Assembly (NCBI RefSeq): GCF_001936615.1
Contig: NZ_MLBF01000012.1
Span: forward strand, 1-64,000
Source of the DNA: Desulfosporosinus metallidurans
GTDB taxonomy: Bacteria; Bacillota; Desulfitobacteriia; Desulfitobacteriales; Desulfitobacteriaceae
DNA length: 64,000 bases
Direction of reading: 5' to 3'
Below, one piece after another: positions 28,001-35,644 of the stretch (position 1 is the first letter of the stretch; every line of letters begins with the position of its first letter). Below the pieces are notes generated by a model that worked only from the letters and a program-made list of their open reading frames with translations, was not told the DNA's origin and searched no databases. The translations under genes were made by a program, and so were the position numbers.

Positions 28001-30685
28001 CAAATGCTTTTTGGAGAAGAGCAAGCGATAGAGTGTTCGAAGAATGGCATCCAATAAAATCGCGCTCTTGAACGGTAGCATTACGACAGTGACCGCAATT
28101 TGTCCCAGAATACCTAGTAGGTTTCGCCATCTCCACCGCCACTTCAACCTTTGTTTAAAACTATTCAGGGAATGAATGAAAAAAGGAATTGCAATCGTTG
28201 AAATAACAATGCCTAACCAACCCATCTTCCAGCCCGGCAATCCTAAACTACTAGAGATTGTCAACCCTAATAAGATCGGATCCAGTAAGCTACGTCGCAA
28301 ATTGTCGATCATTTGCCAGCGAGTGATGATCGGGAGATCGACCCAAAGACGTGTCCCTCTTCGGTTCCGTACAAGAGGAGAAAACCAGCGCAAGAGTTGC
28401 CAATCGCCACGTACCCAGCGATGCATGCGCTGAAGATAGGAATAGTAATTCGAAGGAAAATCATCCATTAGCTCGATATCTGTGACGAGACCTGCTCGTA
28501 AAAACCCGCCCTCTAACAAATCATGGCTCAAAACGGTGTTGTCTGGAAAACGGTGGCTGAGAATTTTGTCAAAAACCGTTAAGTCATAAATACCTTTCCC
28601 CGTAAAAATTCCATGCCCGAATAAATCCTGATAGGGGTCGGAGACCGCAAACGTATACGGGTCTATCCCTGTCACGCCTGCAAACCAATACGCCAGTCGT
28701 GAACGATACAGGCTCTCATGCTTGACCAAAATTCTGGGTTGCAACAAACCATAACCACGAACAACTCTCGTTTGATCCTCATTAAGCAATGGGATATTCA
28801 GAGGGTGAGCCATTGTTCCGATCAATCGTTTAGCTGCATCCCTAGGTAACTCTGTATCCGAATCAAGTGTGATGACATACCGTATTTTAGGGAAAATATT
28901 GGTATCCCCTAGAATATCTGTAAAACTAGTCGTCTGATCACCCAGCAACAGCGCATTAAATTCAGTCAACTTACCTCGTTTACGCTCCCACCCCATCCAA
29001 ACCCCTTCTTTAGGATTCCAAAGGCGTTTACGCACCAAGAGATAAAAGGTTGAACCCTCTTGGCAAGGATATTTATGATTTAGGTCTTCTAGCAACAGGC
29101 GCGCAGTCTGCAGTATTTGACCATCTTGGGGTAATGTTTCCTCACAGGCGTCACGGAAATCCCCTAATATCGCGAAATGGACATGAGGATCCTGATTCGC
29201 TAAATGATGGACCTCGATATGGTGTAACAACGTTTGAACGTCAGTTTCACTTGACAAGAAGGTGGGGATGACCACCATCGTTGCCGCTTCAGAAGTTACT
29301 CCTTCTTTGAACTCTAACCTCAGCAACGGCTTGGGGGGAAAGCAACGTTGAATAAGAGAATTAACGATGCTTAAGCTCCACTCACTGGCAGGAACTAATA
29401 AGACTAAGCTCAAAGCCACACCCGTCCAGATAGTTTGAGTCCAGAACCCTCCGACGATTTTCCAGAAAACGACTAAGGTGAACATTGCTAAGATCAAGAC
29501 AGAACTTAGGAACGTAAAGGTCGGATGCCGCTTTAACCGCAGCAAAGGATTACACCAAATGTTACGACGCGCTTGTAATGCCACATAGAGTTCATCTTTC
29601 CCTTGATCGATAAGATAATAACCCACATGTTTTTGAGGAACTTTCTCACAAGGGAGCATGGTTGGAAATTTACCTGCTAAAGAAACCGCCGTTTGGGCGA
29701 TTAAACATTCTTGCACCTTCAAGGTCTTAGCTATATGTTCCACCGCATGTCTCAACTGATCCCGACTGGCGAAATCCATTAAGAGATAAATCCTGCTCGG
29801 ATCATTCTCCAAAATTCGTTCTACCGTGCTTAACGATTCAAACTGTTCCTCCCATTTCCAACGGGATACATTGCGCAAGCTGCTGATGAGATTTCCAGCC
29901 TTAACCCGATAATTTGCTTGGAGCTGGTGTTCATGACCCATCAGTTTCTCGATACCTTCTGTTTGCAAACCGATTTTGCGTTCGATCCATTGACGAATAG
30001 GAATACCCTCTTCTCCATAGTCCCGGAGCCTTCCTATGATATAAACGACAAAGACTGTGGGGAGAACGCTCAGGTCACTTGTTGTTTGCTCTATCTCAAA
30101 GCTGAGTTTATCTTGATCAGCGAGATGAGGCACCCACTTTTGGAACAACTCTTCAGCCTGCTTACGGGCCTTATGACGTTCAAAAACCTCTTCAAAAAGA
30201 TCGCCCAGTTCTTCTAATAAACTTATGCGTAGAAATAACGGAATCGACCAAAGTTCGCCCATCGTAAGGGTCGAAATCTCTTGAAAAGCTCTTATGTATT
30301 GAGAAAGCATAGGCAAACTCGCTTGCCCACCCATATTCTGTAGAAAGTTTTGTAAGATGACTGAAATGCGAGTTTGCGAAGATTTGACATCCCATTTGGG
30401 TAAACGTCGATAATAAGACGGTGAAAGATTCTTCTCAACATTAAGGTTCTGTTCCTTAAATAAATCAACATGATCCATCAACCATTCCATCGCCGGCAAT
30501 AAAGGAAATCCCGCGCTTTCGTCAACTTCAAATTCATGACTATAGGCTTCTAGTTGCTCGACAATCTTTCTTAATTTACGAAACGGTGTGCTTCCTCGTC
30601 TGTGATAAACCGTGATATTTTCAAGCGCAAGGGTATGGGCACGTTGTTTGAGTTCCTCAGAATTTAATACATTTTGTTCTAGCAC
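22100..30685 (-). CDS. Cyclic beta-1,2-glucan synthase (GT84-GH94, NdvB/Cgs type)
   Basis: A 2861-residue membrane protein of usual length for this family. Order: N-terminal region of about 380 residues; membrane helices near 388-450; GT84 glycosyltransferase with DSD in VITLDSDTELPRD (about 607) and YLQRMHRWVRGDWQ (about 752); further helices (780-960); glucoamylase-like part (LLSWTGTMFEYLMPLL about 1366, AHHQGMSLVALSH about 1502); sugar-binding domains; GH94 phosphorylase module with MGTGDWNDGMNR (catalytic Asp, about 2542) and GRGGWTWYTGAAGWMY. From UDP-glucose it builds, trims and cyclises beta-1,2-glucan. GTG 30685 follows GAGGTGAT. Monocistronic; no glucan exporter adjoins it. Confidence 0.93.
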   Translation of the reverse strand: MLEQNVLNSEELKQRAHTLALENITVYHRRGSTPFRKLRKIVEQLEAYSHEFEVDESAGFPLLPAMEWLMDHVDLFKEQNLNVEKNLSPSYYRRLPKWDVKSSQTRISVILQNFLQNMGGQASLPMLSQYIRAFQEISTLTMGELWSIPLFLRISLLEELGDLFEEVFERHKARKQAEELFQKWVPHLADQDKLSFEIEQTTSDLSVLPTVFVVYIIGRLRDYGEEGIPIRQWIERKIGLQTEGIEKLMGHEHQLQANYRVKAGNLISSLRNVSRWKWEEQFESLSTVERILENDPSRIYLLMDFASRDQLRHAVEHIAKTLKVQECLIAQTAVSLAGKFPTMLPCEKVPQKHVGYYLIDQGKDELYVALQARRNIWCNPLLRLKRHPTFTFLSSVLILAMFTLVVFWKIVGGFWTQTIWTGVALSLVLLVPASEWSLSIVNSLIQRCFPPKPLLRLEFKEGVTSEAATMVVIPTFLSSETDVQTLLHHIEVHHLANQDPHVHFAILGDFRDACEETLPQDGQILQTARLLLEDLNHKYPCQEGSTFYLLVRKRLWNPKEGVWMGWERKRGKLTEFNALLLGDQTTSFTDILGDTNIFPKIRYVITLDSDTELPRDAAKRLIGTMAHPLNIPLLNEDQTRVVRGYGLLQPRILVKHESLYRSRLAYWFAGVTGIDPYTFAVSDPYQDLFGHGIFTGKGIYDLTVFDKILSHRFPDNTVLSHDLLEGGFLRAGLVTDIELMDDFPSNYYSYLQRMHRWVRGDWQLLRWFSPLVRNRRGTRLWVDLPIITRWQMIDNLRRSLLDPILLGLTISSSLGLPGWKMGWLGIVISTIAIPFFIHSLNSFKQRLKWRWRWRNLLGILGQIAVTVVMLPFKSAILLDAILRTLYRLLFSKKHLLEWVTAADIERQTPKTVGVFICRLSKGYFFVVLLLLGTLFSERDMAKLGLGIGSLWMFGPFLAYWLSKPQLDKKTEMMPDERNYVRALAYDTWRFFEHVVQEADNWLPPDNLQVDPPRGIAHRTSPTNIGLLLGSTMVARDLGYLTTTELMDRLEHTLDSLEAMQRWQGHFYNWYDTCTLEPLLPLYVSTVDSGNMVAYLLTVKQGVKEWGTNPLVDQATILGMLDRITKEEQDDDKVGVELKAWKQQLEDALQEQSISYMSWYRLLLEANVEQFPFLIQQRVDLAITELKELIPSLELIEQMGKQDFTAQGNSEVASAQEQVARLGSLWEEAQTLPELVEITRESLKHSGEMSGEFALQWREALEKGLLTLAKCLARIETLQTRLEKMAIEPDFRPLYNEKIRFMAIGYNVSSQQRDNSYYDLMASEARQASFMGIALGQLPTEHWFALGRTLTMVGRETALLSWTGTMFEYLMPLLLMNRYRDTLWDETYRSIVKKHISYATNLGLPWGISESGFYAFDFEMNYQYQAFGVPFLGLKRGLGYERVIAPYATVLASLIDFKAAFKNLNVLEKLGARGEYGFYEALDFTKERLPETEQNVSIKSFMAHHQGMSLVALSHSLMDRPLSSRFHADSRIQAIELLLQERISQKPVVLNRWKWTAPRSPRAKDENEFERRFYSADTPMPEARILSNGRYVVMLTSSGSGFSRFGELAVSRWRENPAKDPWGSFFYINDLTEHKIWSATYQPCHDRSASDEMSFSLEKVTYTRTNGDIHTLTEVSVSPEWDAEIRRITFTNQGQEAHVLEVTSYSEVVLAPQAADDAHPAFNKLFVHTEFSDQPEALLAHRRGRTPEEHFPWLAHSVSVEGKTVGVLEYETDRARFLGRGQFYDRPKAVVENQRLSGTLGSVLDPILALRRRVEVPPGKKVRLTFVTGVAETREKVLTMIQHLSSPHQVDHTLELAWTRSRIELRYLNLSTRQADIYQWMLSQIFYFNPLRTMRAQSILQNRKGQSALWNYGISGDIPLVIIHVSEVENLDLVSSVLLAHEYWRLRGLKVDLLILNDFAGSYEQPLTEALRHLVFASSDRDFLDRPGGVFIRSSNSMPVEDKILFSTVARISLKADGGNLAKQLTAPKVEGNLPAVFVPKVSSWIPERIGPPNYAKDLAFFNGLGGFVAGGHEYAIYLNDHKLTPVPWSNILANPSFGTQISESGAGYTWAENSRENKLTPWNNDPVMDLPGEVGYLRDEDSGEFWSLTCFPIHEEDPYTVYHGWGYSRFEHTSHGIFQAGLVFVPLKDSLKVWQVTLRNLGQEARQISLTYYVEWVLGVQREVNAPFIITEIDEGSGALLARNIYQEVFPDRKAFLWVQTVGEKPNRTWTGDRMEFLGRHGSLKKPAALSRVALSNSSGMMYNSCGAIQVTLTLDPGEEKQVLVLLGQARSGEEVTGLTSSYVEPLTVAKKFQEVQNFWAHLVKGVQVVTPDKSMDLMLNGWLLYQTLSCRMWARSAFYQAGGAYGFRDQLQDSLALLHVSPELTKEQILRHAAHQFKEGDVQHWWHEETKRGIRTKFSDDLLWLPYSVLRYLEHTQDEELLVQEVYFLEDLPLGPDEDERYSETKISTERASLFEHCLRAIERSLHFGSHGLPLMGTGDWNDGMNRVGREGKGESVWLGWFLYTILEGFSELCERWKAGDIALRYRQVAEELAGNLNEKAWDGQWYRRAYFDNGQSLGSAENQECQIDAIAQAWSVISGAAPSEKAKLAMMAVDRELVNREYSLVRLLTPPFEKTDPSPGYIQGYPPGVRENGGQYTHGVIWSIIAWAKLGEGDKAWELFQMINPINHALTPSEVLRYKVEPYVIAADVYSTEPNIGRGGWTWYTGAAGWMYQAGVEWILGLQRRGERLYLIPCIPKAWGEYSMIYRFKQTTYQIQVQNHLHKSTGGSRLELDGRELELSEPYISLTEDGLDHVVRLVL

Positions 30686-30928
30686 TTGATCATCACCTCG
30701 TTTTGAATTCTTCCACTAGTCTTCGAGGTTACTCCTCGCACAGTGGAAACTTTTTCATCCGAGTCTAACAATTAGTTTAATTCCCATTATACTCTAAACT
30801 TTCTATATACTATTATCTTTTCCTTCTATAATCCGGTTTTGTAATAATAATATAATTCTATGTCTGGCTTGCTCTTTTTACATAAAAAGTTAGTAAATAC
30901 GTCATAATAATGGCAGGAGGTGTTCCAT

Positions 30929-31432
30929 ATGGAGCTTTATTGGTTTACTCAGGCTGTCGCCTACTGGTCCCTTGTTTTATTCTTAGTACCCATAATCTAT
31001 ATCAAAAAGCTTATGCCCTTCGCCTTTTTAGGAGGTTTCATCTACACATGGATCGTACAACTATTTGCGGTTGATATATTTAAACGTTGGGCTTTTAAAT
31101 CAGATTTAGTAATGATTTATAATATACCTGTATTCTTTACTTTAAGTTGGTTTGCCGTCACAACAATTTTCGGCTATTTGCTATGGCGTTTTCCACGCTA
31201 TCAGGTATGGTTCGTATTGTTTTTTACTTTATGGGCTACAGCTATGAGCTATACAGCCCAGTTGCTTAACCAGATAGTCCTTCATGGTTGGAGTATCACT
31301 GAGACCTTTATGTTCGCAATCTTTTCCCACGTTTTATTACTTTATGTTTTCAAATATCTGCATCATGTAAATGAGTTAGGTGCTAAAGAAACTATGTTGC
31401 AGGATTCACTTTCATGGCTAAAAGACCGGTAA
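30929..31432 (+). CDS. CBO0543-like multi-helix membrane protein
   Basis: About 167 residues with four or five transmembrane helices and few charged residues, similar in layout to the CBO0543 family of clostridial/bacillar membrane proteins of unknown function (LYWFTQAVAYWSLVLFLVP, FGYLLWRFPRYQVWFVLFF, FKYLHHVNELGA). GGAGG at 30914-30918 best serves ATG 30929; the in-frame GTG at 30920 lies too close. It is divergent from the glucan synthase gene, and the 243 bp between them hold both promoters. Function unknown. Confidence 0.6.
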   Translation: MELYWFTQAVAYWSLVLFLVPIIYIKKLMPFAFLGGFIYTWIVQLFAVDIFKRWAFKSDLVMIYNIPVFFTLSWFAVTTIFGYLLWRFPRYQVWFVLFFTLWATAMSYTAQLLNQIVLHGWSITETFMFAIFSHVLLLYVFKYLHHVNELGAKETMLQDSLSWLKDR

Positions 31433-31442
31433 CAGGGAAACA

Positions 31443-31472
31443 GGGGGACAGGTACGTTGTTTCAAATTTAAA
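31443..31472. repeat. Dispersed repeat, copy 2
   Basis: CAGGGGGACAGGTACGTTGT followed by TTCAAAT is nearly the same as 12558-12590. It lies just after the CBO0543-like gene. Confidence 0.5.
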
Positions 31473-31529
31473 ATCCCACGGATTTCTTCACAACACGAAC
31501 GGACCTTTGGCCTATGAGAATATGATAAG

Positions 31530-31565
31530 AGGAGCGAACCCTAAAATTCCTTAGAGTTCGCTCCT
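31530..31565. terminator. Bidirectional hairpin
   Basis: Stem AGGAGCGAAC/GTTCGCTCCT, extended after one mismatch by CTAA/TTAG, with a small loop. It lies between convergent genes; neither side has a strong T-run. Confidence 0.55.
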
Positions 31566-31683
31566 TAACGTTATTATCCGACATGCTATTCTTATGATAG
31601 TCTAACCACGGTTTTGATTTACTAGTTCACACCTTTTGCTAACATCTTTTTAGGTAGTTCTCGCATTTTCGAGGTATTCATTA

Positions 31684-32071
31684 TTAAAATTGATCCCACT
31701 GCAACAAAAATCCTCTTATCATTAAGACTTTAAATGGACCCTTTTTGCCGAATTGTACCTGCCCAAGCGAATACGAGAATAATACCCAATAGGTCATTGA
31801 GAGGAATATAGTCAAGCCACCCAGGAGCTTTCCTCCACCACGAAAGATAAAAATCCATGAAATGACGAAAAAGGGAATGACAATATAAAGGGTAAAGACA
31901 TTGGCACCGGAGATAGCCTTGTTCCGATTGAAAGAACAATATCCACAATGAAACAAGAATCGTGGTAACTAGTGAGATAACCTTGAGCCTATTTTTGAAA
32001 ATACCCATAGTGATATAGGTTGGAAAGCTGAATCCCTTGTGCTGTGTAGGATTTAGTTTTTTGTTTTCCAT
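31684..32071 (-). pseudogene. Membrane protein broken by a frameshift
   Basis: ATG 32071 starts a frame with one clear helix (KVISLVTTILVSLWILFF), after which the sequence turns hydrophilic and cysteine-rich. At about 31925 a second frame takes over with two more helices (FTLYIVIPFFVISWIFIF and LTIFLSMTYWVLFSYSLG). A one-base shift restores a three-helix protein of about 125 residues. The family is not recognised. Confidence 0.5.
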
Positions 32072-32170
32072 CTCCAGTTTAGTTCTTCTTCAGAAAGCTT
32101 AGTAAAAGAAAAACCGGAAAGCTTTAGCATCCCGGTCTATAATATGAATTGAGCCTTGATTCTTATGCTC

Positions 32171-33016
32171 CTAGATTGTGGTGAATCCGCTTCTGTGCCT
32201 CCTATAAAGACAGCTCTTATGTGTACCACAACTGCGCCCGCCTGGTTCGCATTCTTGAAGTGATTCTGGAATCCCACTTTCCTGACAACCTTTAACTTGA
32301 TTAATGTGCGTGGCTACTTTTTGCACTTCGGAGGAATCACCTGCAATGAGGAAAGTCGTTGAACCTTCCGCCCCGTCGATTCCACCTTTAGCAATGACAG
32401 TGCAGCTAACTTTTCCTAGCGTCATTAGAGCTTCACGTTCAGTTATCAACTCACCAAAAATCGGAACAAGGCCAAAAGCCATTCCGTGTGCCTCATCTAC
32501 TGTATTTCTACCGGCTTGGATGATCGCCTCTCTGATCTTGCCCGGGATCAGTTTTTCTAGTCCACAAGCAATGATCACTTTTGCTCCATGACCAAGCATC
32601 CCACTGAGGGCTTCACCAGGAATACCGCCCAACGAGGCCCCAATACACATGGCGGCATTCCCATCAGTATCGATTGCATTTGCTCCAATCAGAATAATGT
32701 CTTCCCGCCCAAATGAATCCACAACTTCTTTGAGAGTCTTATCTACAACTTCTGGTTGCCCATGGTCTAAGAGTATACTATGCCCTGTTATTTCTGTATG
32801 ACGAGTTCCCTTTGCCCCTCGGGGCGAAAATCTTCCAGAGATCTTTAACGGCTGCCCGGCCAGAATTTCGGCAATTGCCGAGACGGTTGTCCCACCTTTG
32901 AGCAGCACTTTTCCATTCTGCAGCGCATTTTTAACCTCCGGTAAGGAAGCGATGCCCGCGGCAATGACCCGTTTGCCCTCCGCTACGGTCAAGGTAACCT
33001 GTATACGCGTATCTAT
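32171..33016 (-). CDS. Conserved protein of unknown function in the DUF917/DUF1177 operon
   Basis: About 281 residues with glycine-rich alpha/beta character: VLLKGGTTVSAIAEILAG, IILIGANAIDTDGNAAMCIG, HGAKVIIACGLEKLIPGKI and KGGIDGAEGSTTFLIAG. The layout faintly recalls LUD/isomerase-type folds, but I do not recognise the family. The last 35 residues are Cys-rich (four Cys in about 23 residues), a possible metal site. It is last in the operon, 26 bp after the M29 gene. The best-placed start behind GGGGGAGG is an ATA codon at 33014-33016; TTG 33038-33040 is the ordinary alternative but has no good site. Confidence 0.6.
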   Translation of the reverse strand: MDTRIQVTLTVAEGKRVIAAGIASLPEVKNALQNGKVLLKGGTTVSAIAEILAGQPLKISGRFSPRGAKGTRHTEITGHSILLDHGQPEVVDKTLKEVVDSFGREDIILIGANAIDTDGNAAMCIGASLGGIPGEALSGMLGHGAKVIIACGLEKLIPGKIREAIIQAGRNTVDEAHGMAFGLVPIFGELITEREALMTLGKVSCTVIAKGGIDGAEGSTTFLIAGDSSEVQKVATHINQVKGCQESGIPESLQECEPGGRSCGTHKSCLYRRHRSGFTTI

Positions 33017-33041
33017 GGATGCCTCCCCCGTTTTTATCAAT

Positions 33042-33983
33042 TTAAATAATAAACTCTCCTTGAGCGATAATACATATATCATCAAAATAGACATCAGGCT
33101 TCAAGATGATACCGTCCAGATGGCAATCTGCTTTGACCGTACCTCCGAAGGAAGTATTCGTGCCAAAAGCAATATGCACGGTTCCATAAACCTTTTCGTC
33201 CTCTAGGATAACGCCGGAAAGTCTAGCCTGAGGATTAGTCCCGATCCCTAGTTCCCCAAGACTGGCATTCCTTTCATTTGCAAATAAGATTTGGACTTTG
33301 TCAGCATCTTGCCCACGCATTTCAACAAGCTTACCATCCAAGATCTTCACATGAAGTGGTTGACACAGCTTTCCTATTCCTACCATGCTCCCGTCGATAA
33401 CAGTTTCACCTTGTGCAGTTCCTTCAATTGGCGCGATATAGGCTTCACCTGAAGGCAAATTACCTGAAGTACCAGGATCCCGATAGACACCGGTACTTGG
33501 TACTCCCTTACGACCTTTTAGGCTCATGGCAAGGACGAACCCATCCTTTATGATCTTCACAGTTTCCGCCTTAGTCAATAGTTCTGTCACCTTCAAGGTG
33601 AGAGCTTGAACTTCGTTATAGTCTGCTGTAATTGCTCCTTCGGAAAACATCTCTTCAGTAATCCCAGGCATGGTGGCAACTCTTGCTCCTCGCTTGACAG
33701 CCTGAATCCTGGCATTAGTATGTGTTAGTGAACTCACAGTTGGGCAAATCACCACATCAGCGGCAGCCATCGCTTTTGCCACGGGTTCCGGCGGCTCTTC
33801 GCCGTTCACTGCGCGAGGCTTCATCACCATGAGCATTCCTTCAGCACCTAAGGACTGCGCCTCTTCATATAATGCTTGCCCAATCTTTAGCTTCTCATCG
33901 TCGGAAACAATCAGAACCTTTTCACCAGGACGCACATTGAGACAATCTCTCAGGACAACCTGGCTCCCTTTTTTCAGACTCAT
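33042..33983 (-). CDS. M29-family metallopeptidase / NicX-like protein
   Basis: A 313-residue protein with the layout of the M29 family, which includes thermophilic aminopeptidases and the 2,5-dihydroxypyridine dioxygenase NicX. The N-terminal Rossmann-like part (VRPGEKVLIVSDDEKLKIG, CPTVSSLTHTNAR) is followed by a C-terminal half with GELGIGTNPQA and EDEKVYGTVHIAFGTNTSFG, where metal ligands lie in relatives. AAGGAG precedes ATG 33983. Peptidase or ring-opening dioxygenase function cannot be decided from sequence. Confidence 0.75.
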   Translation of the reverse strand: MSLKKGSQVVLRDCLNVRPGEKVLIVSDDEKLKIGQALYEEAQSLGAEGMLMVMKPRAVNGEEPPEPVAKAMAAADVVICPTVSSLTHTNARIQAVKRGARVATMPGITEEMFSEGAITADYNEVQALTLKVTELLTKAETVKIIKDGFVLAMSLKGRKGVPSTGVYRDPGTSGNLPSGEAYIAPIEGTAQGETVIDGSMVGIGKLCQPLHVKILDGKLVEMRGQDADKVQILFANERNASLGELGIGTNPQARLSGVILEDEKVYGTVHIAFGTNTSFGGTVKADCHLDGIILKPDVYFDDICIIAQGEFII

Positions 33984-33994
33984 CGAACCACTCC

Positions 33995-34669
33995 TTAGTC
34001 CATCATCTCTCGGACGATTCGTGCCACAAGAGTACGAGCGAGGATGACTGGTTTGCCGGTAATATTTTGAACGATTCTTTTCATTTCAACTGTGTAGCCT
34101 ATACAGTCCATGACGATGACATCCACGTCCTGCTTTCTAAGCTCTTCTGCTGCTTGAATGACTTCGGCGATATCACCATACGGGGAACCTACTACAGCCT
34201 CCACCTTTTCAACACTTTGTCCCCAGAGCTCCAGACATTGCCTAACCTGATCCCGATCCGGATTGAGAACACCGATGTGGCTATGTGGAGCAAGTCTAGG
34301 AACTACTGCATGCAGAATAGTTTGCGGATATAGTAAAAGTTTCTGCGTGTTAAATATCGTGGGGAACTTACCGGTACAGATAAAGACAATTAGCTCCGCA
34401 CCTTCAGCATCCAGCTTTTCTACACATTTTTGTAAGCGCGGAAGGATATAACTTTCGCCAAACTTTACACTTAATCCATCTTTTAACTTAGATACGAGTA
34501 CAAAATCTCCTTCCTTAGGGACAAACTGAAGAATTTCATCGTTCGTTAATCCGTCTAAAGCCCCTGCCTGAAGGATCTCAATATTATCACCCAGAATATC
34601 CCGCATTTCTCCAATAACGTCTTCACGTGGAGATTGTCCAATTGTAATCGTGCCAATTTTTCTTTTCAT
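33995..34669 (-). CDS. AroM family protein
   Basis: About 224 residues matching AroM, a family of unknown function named from the E. coli aroL-aroM locus: KIGTITIGQSPREDVIGEM at the N terminus, EILQAGALDGL, LVSKLKDGLSV, VFICTGKFP and VIVMDCIGYTVEMKR near the end. The two Cys loops (ICTGKF, DCIGYT) recall the Asp/Glu racemase fold. GGGAGG precedes ATG 34669; the longer frame from TTG 34684 has no site. It lies 11 bp before the M29 gene. Confidence 0.88.
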   Translation of the reverse strand: MKRKIGTITIGQSPREDVIGEMRDILGDNIEILQAGALDGLTNDEILQFVPKEGDFVLVSKLKDGLSVKFGESYILPRLQKCVEKLDAEGAELIVFICTGKFPTIFNTQKLLLYPQTILHAVVPRLAPHSHIGVLNPDRDQVRQCLELWGQSVEKVEAVVGSPYGDIAEVIQAAEELRKQDVDVIVMDCIGYTVEMKRIVQNITGKPVILARTLVARIVREMMD

Positions 34670-34691
34670 CCCCGAACCTCCCAAAACTTGA

Positions 34692-35627
34692 TTACTTTCC
34701 TAAAGTTTGCAGATGATTCATCGAGCCATACTTTGTCACGATCTTCTTGTACTCTTCCTCATCGAAGAATTGACATTGTCCGCGACCAAATGCTTTGGCC
34801 ACTTCTAACATGAAGCGAGCCGCCAGCTCCATATCTACAAAATGACTAGCCCCGGATGCAGATCCCGGAACTGGAACTTCCGTGGTAATAGCGACCCCTA
34901 CGACAGGAGCCTTCGTCGCAGTTGCAGGTTGAAGAATACTGTTAATATGAAATAAATCATTGCCATAAGGGGTTATATCCTGAGTAGAAAGTGCAAAGAC
35001 ATAAGGCATCCGTCCAGTTGTAATTTGCATGATGTCTAATAGATCATCACTGACCTTTAAAATATACCCCTCTTTGACTGTAGGGGAGATGGCAAAGCCG
35101 CGTGTATTGATAATCCTGTTCCCTTTGGTTGTATCACAGGAAAGAATCGCATCTAGCTCATCGTCCACCTCTGCCTGGTTCACGACCGACATTTCGACCG
35201 GAGAACCCATGAAAGGTACGGGCTTATGTGGTTGAGTCGGTGCATCGGGGCAGATGTGTGTACATACAACAACATCTCCCTCGATAAAATCCCCTTTTTG
35301 CTGCATATCTAAAAGTTTAGCCGCAATCGTCAAAGCAACAAGTGCTCCATCTCCGTCTGAGACCATGCCAATGACTTCTGGACGAGCACCTAAGCCGCCT
35401 AATCTGCCTAAAAGTCCGATGGTCGGGGCATTCATCCCTTGGGATTTACCACGTGTACCAGAAATCCGGATGCGAATGAAATCCGTGCTTCCTGGATTCC
35501 CTTGAATCGTTCGAACTGTTATGTCTTTGGCTCCATAAGTATTCTCTAAGAATTCTTTAACACTGTATCCGTTGGCGTCGCTGCGGTCGATCAGTTCATA
35601 TAATTCCATAAGTTGTTTGATAAGCAT
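34692..35627 (-). CDS. DUF1177 family protein
   Basis: A 311-residue DUF1177 protein: GNPGSTDFIRIRISGTRGKS, TIGLLGRLGGLGARPEVIG, VVVCTHICPDAPTQPHKPVP, INTRGFAISPTVKEGYIL and SGASHFVDMELAARFM. No function is established. The many His and Asp residues in the THICPDAPTQPHKPVP stretch would suit a metal site (inference). AAGGTGAAGGG precedes ATG 35627. It is regularly found with DUF917, AroM and racemase genes, as here. Confidence 0.88.
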   Translation of the reverse strand: MLIKQLMELYELIDRSDANGYSVKEFLENTYGAKDITVRTIQGNPGSTDFIRIRISGTRGKSQGMNAPTIGLLGRLGGLGARPEVIGMVSDGDGALVALTIAAKLLDMQQKGDFIEGDVVVCTHICPDAPTQPHKPVPFMGSPVEMSVVNQAEVDDELDAILSCDTTKGNRIINTRGFAISPTVKEGYILKVSDDLLDIMQITTGRMPYVFALSTQDITPYGNDLFHINSILQPATATKAPVVGVAITTEVPVPGSASGASHFVDMELAARFMLEVAKAFGRGQCQFFDEEEYKKIVTKYGSMNHLQTLGK

Positions 35628-35644
35628 TTTCCCTTCACCTCATC

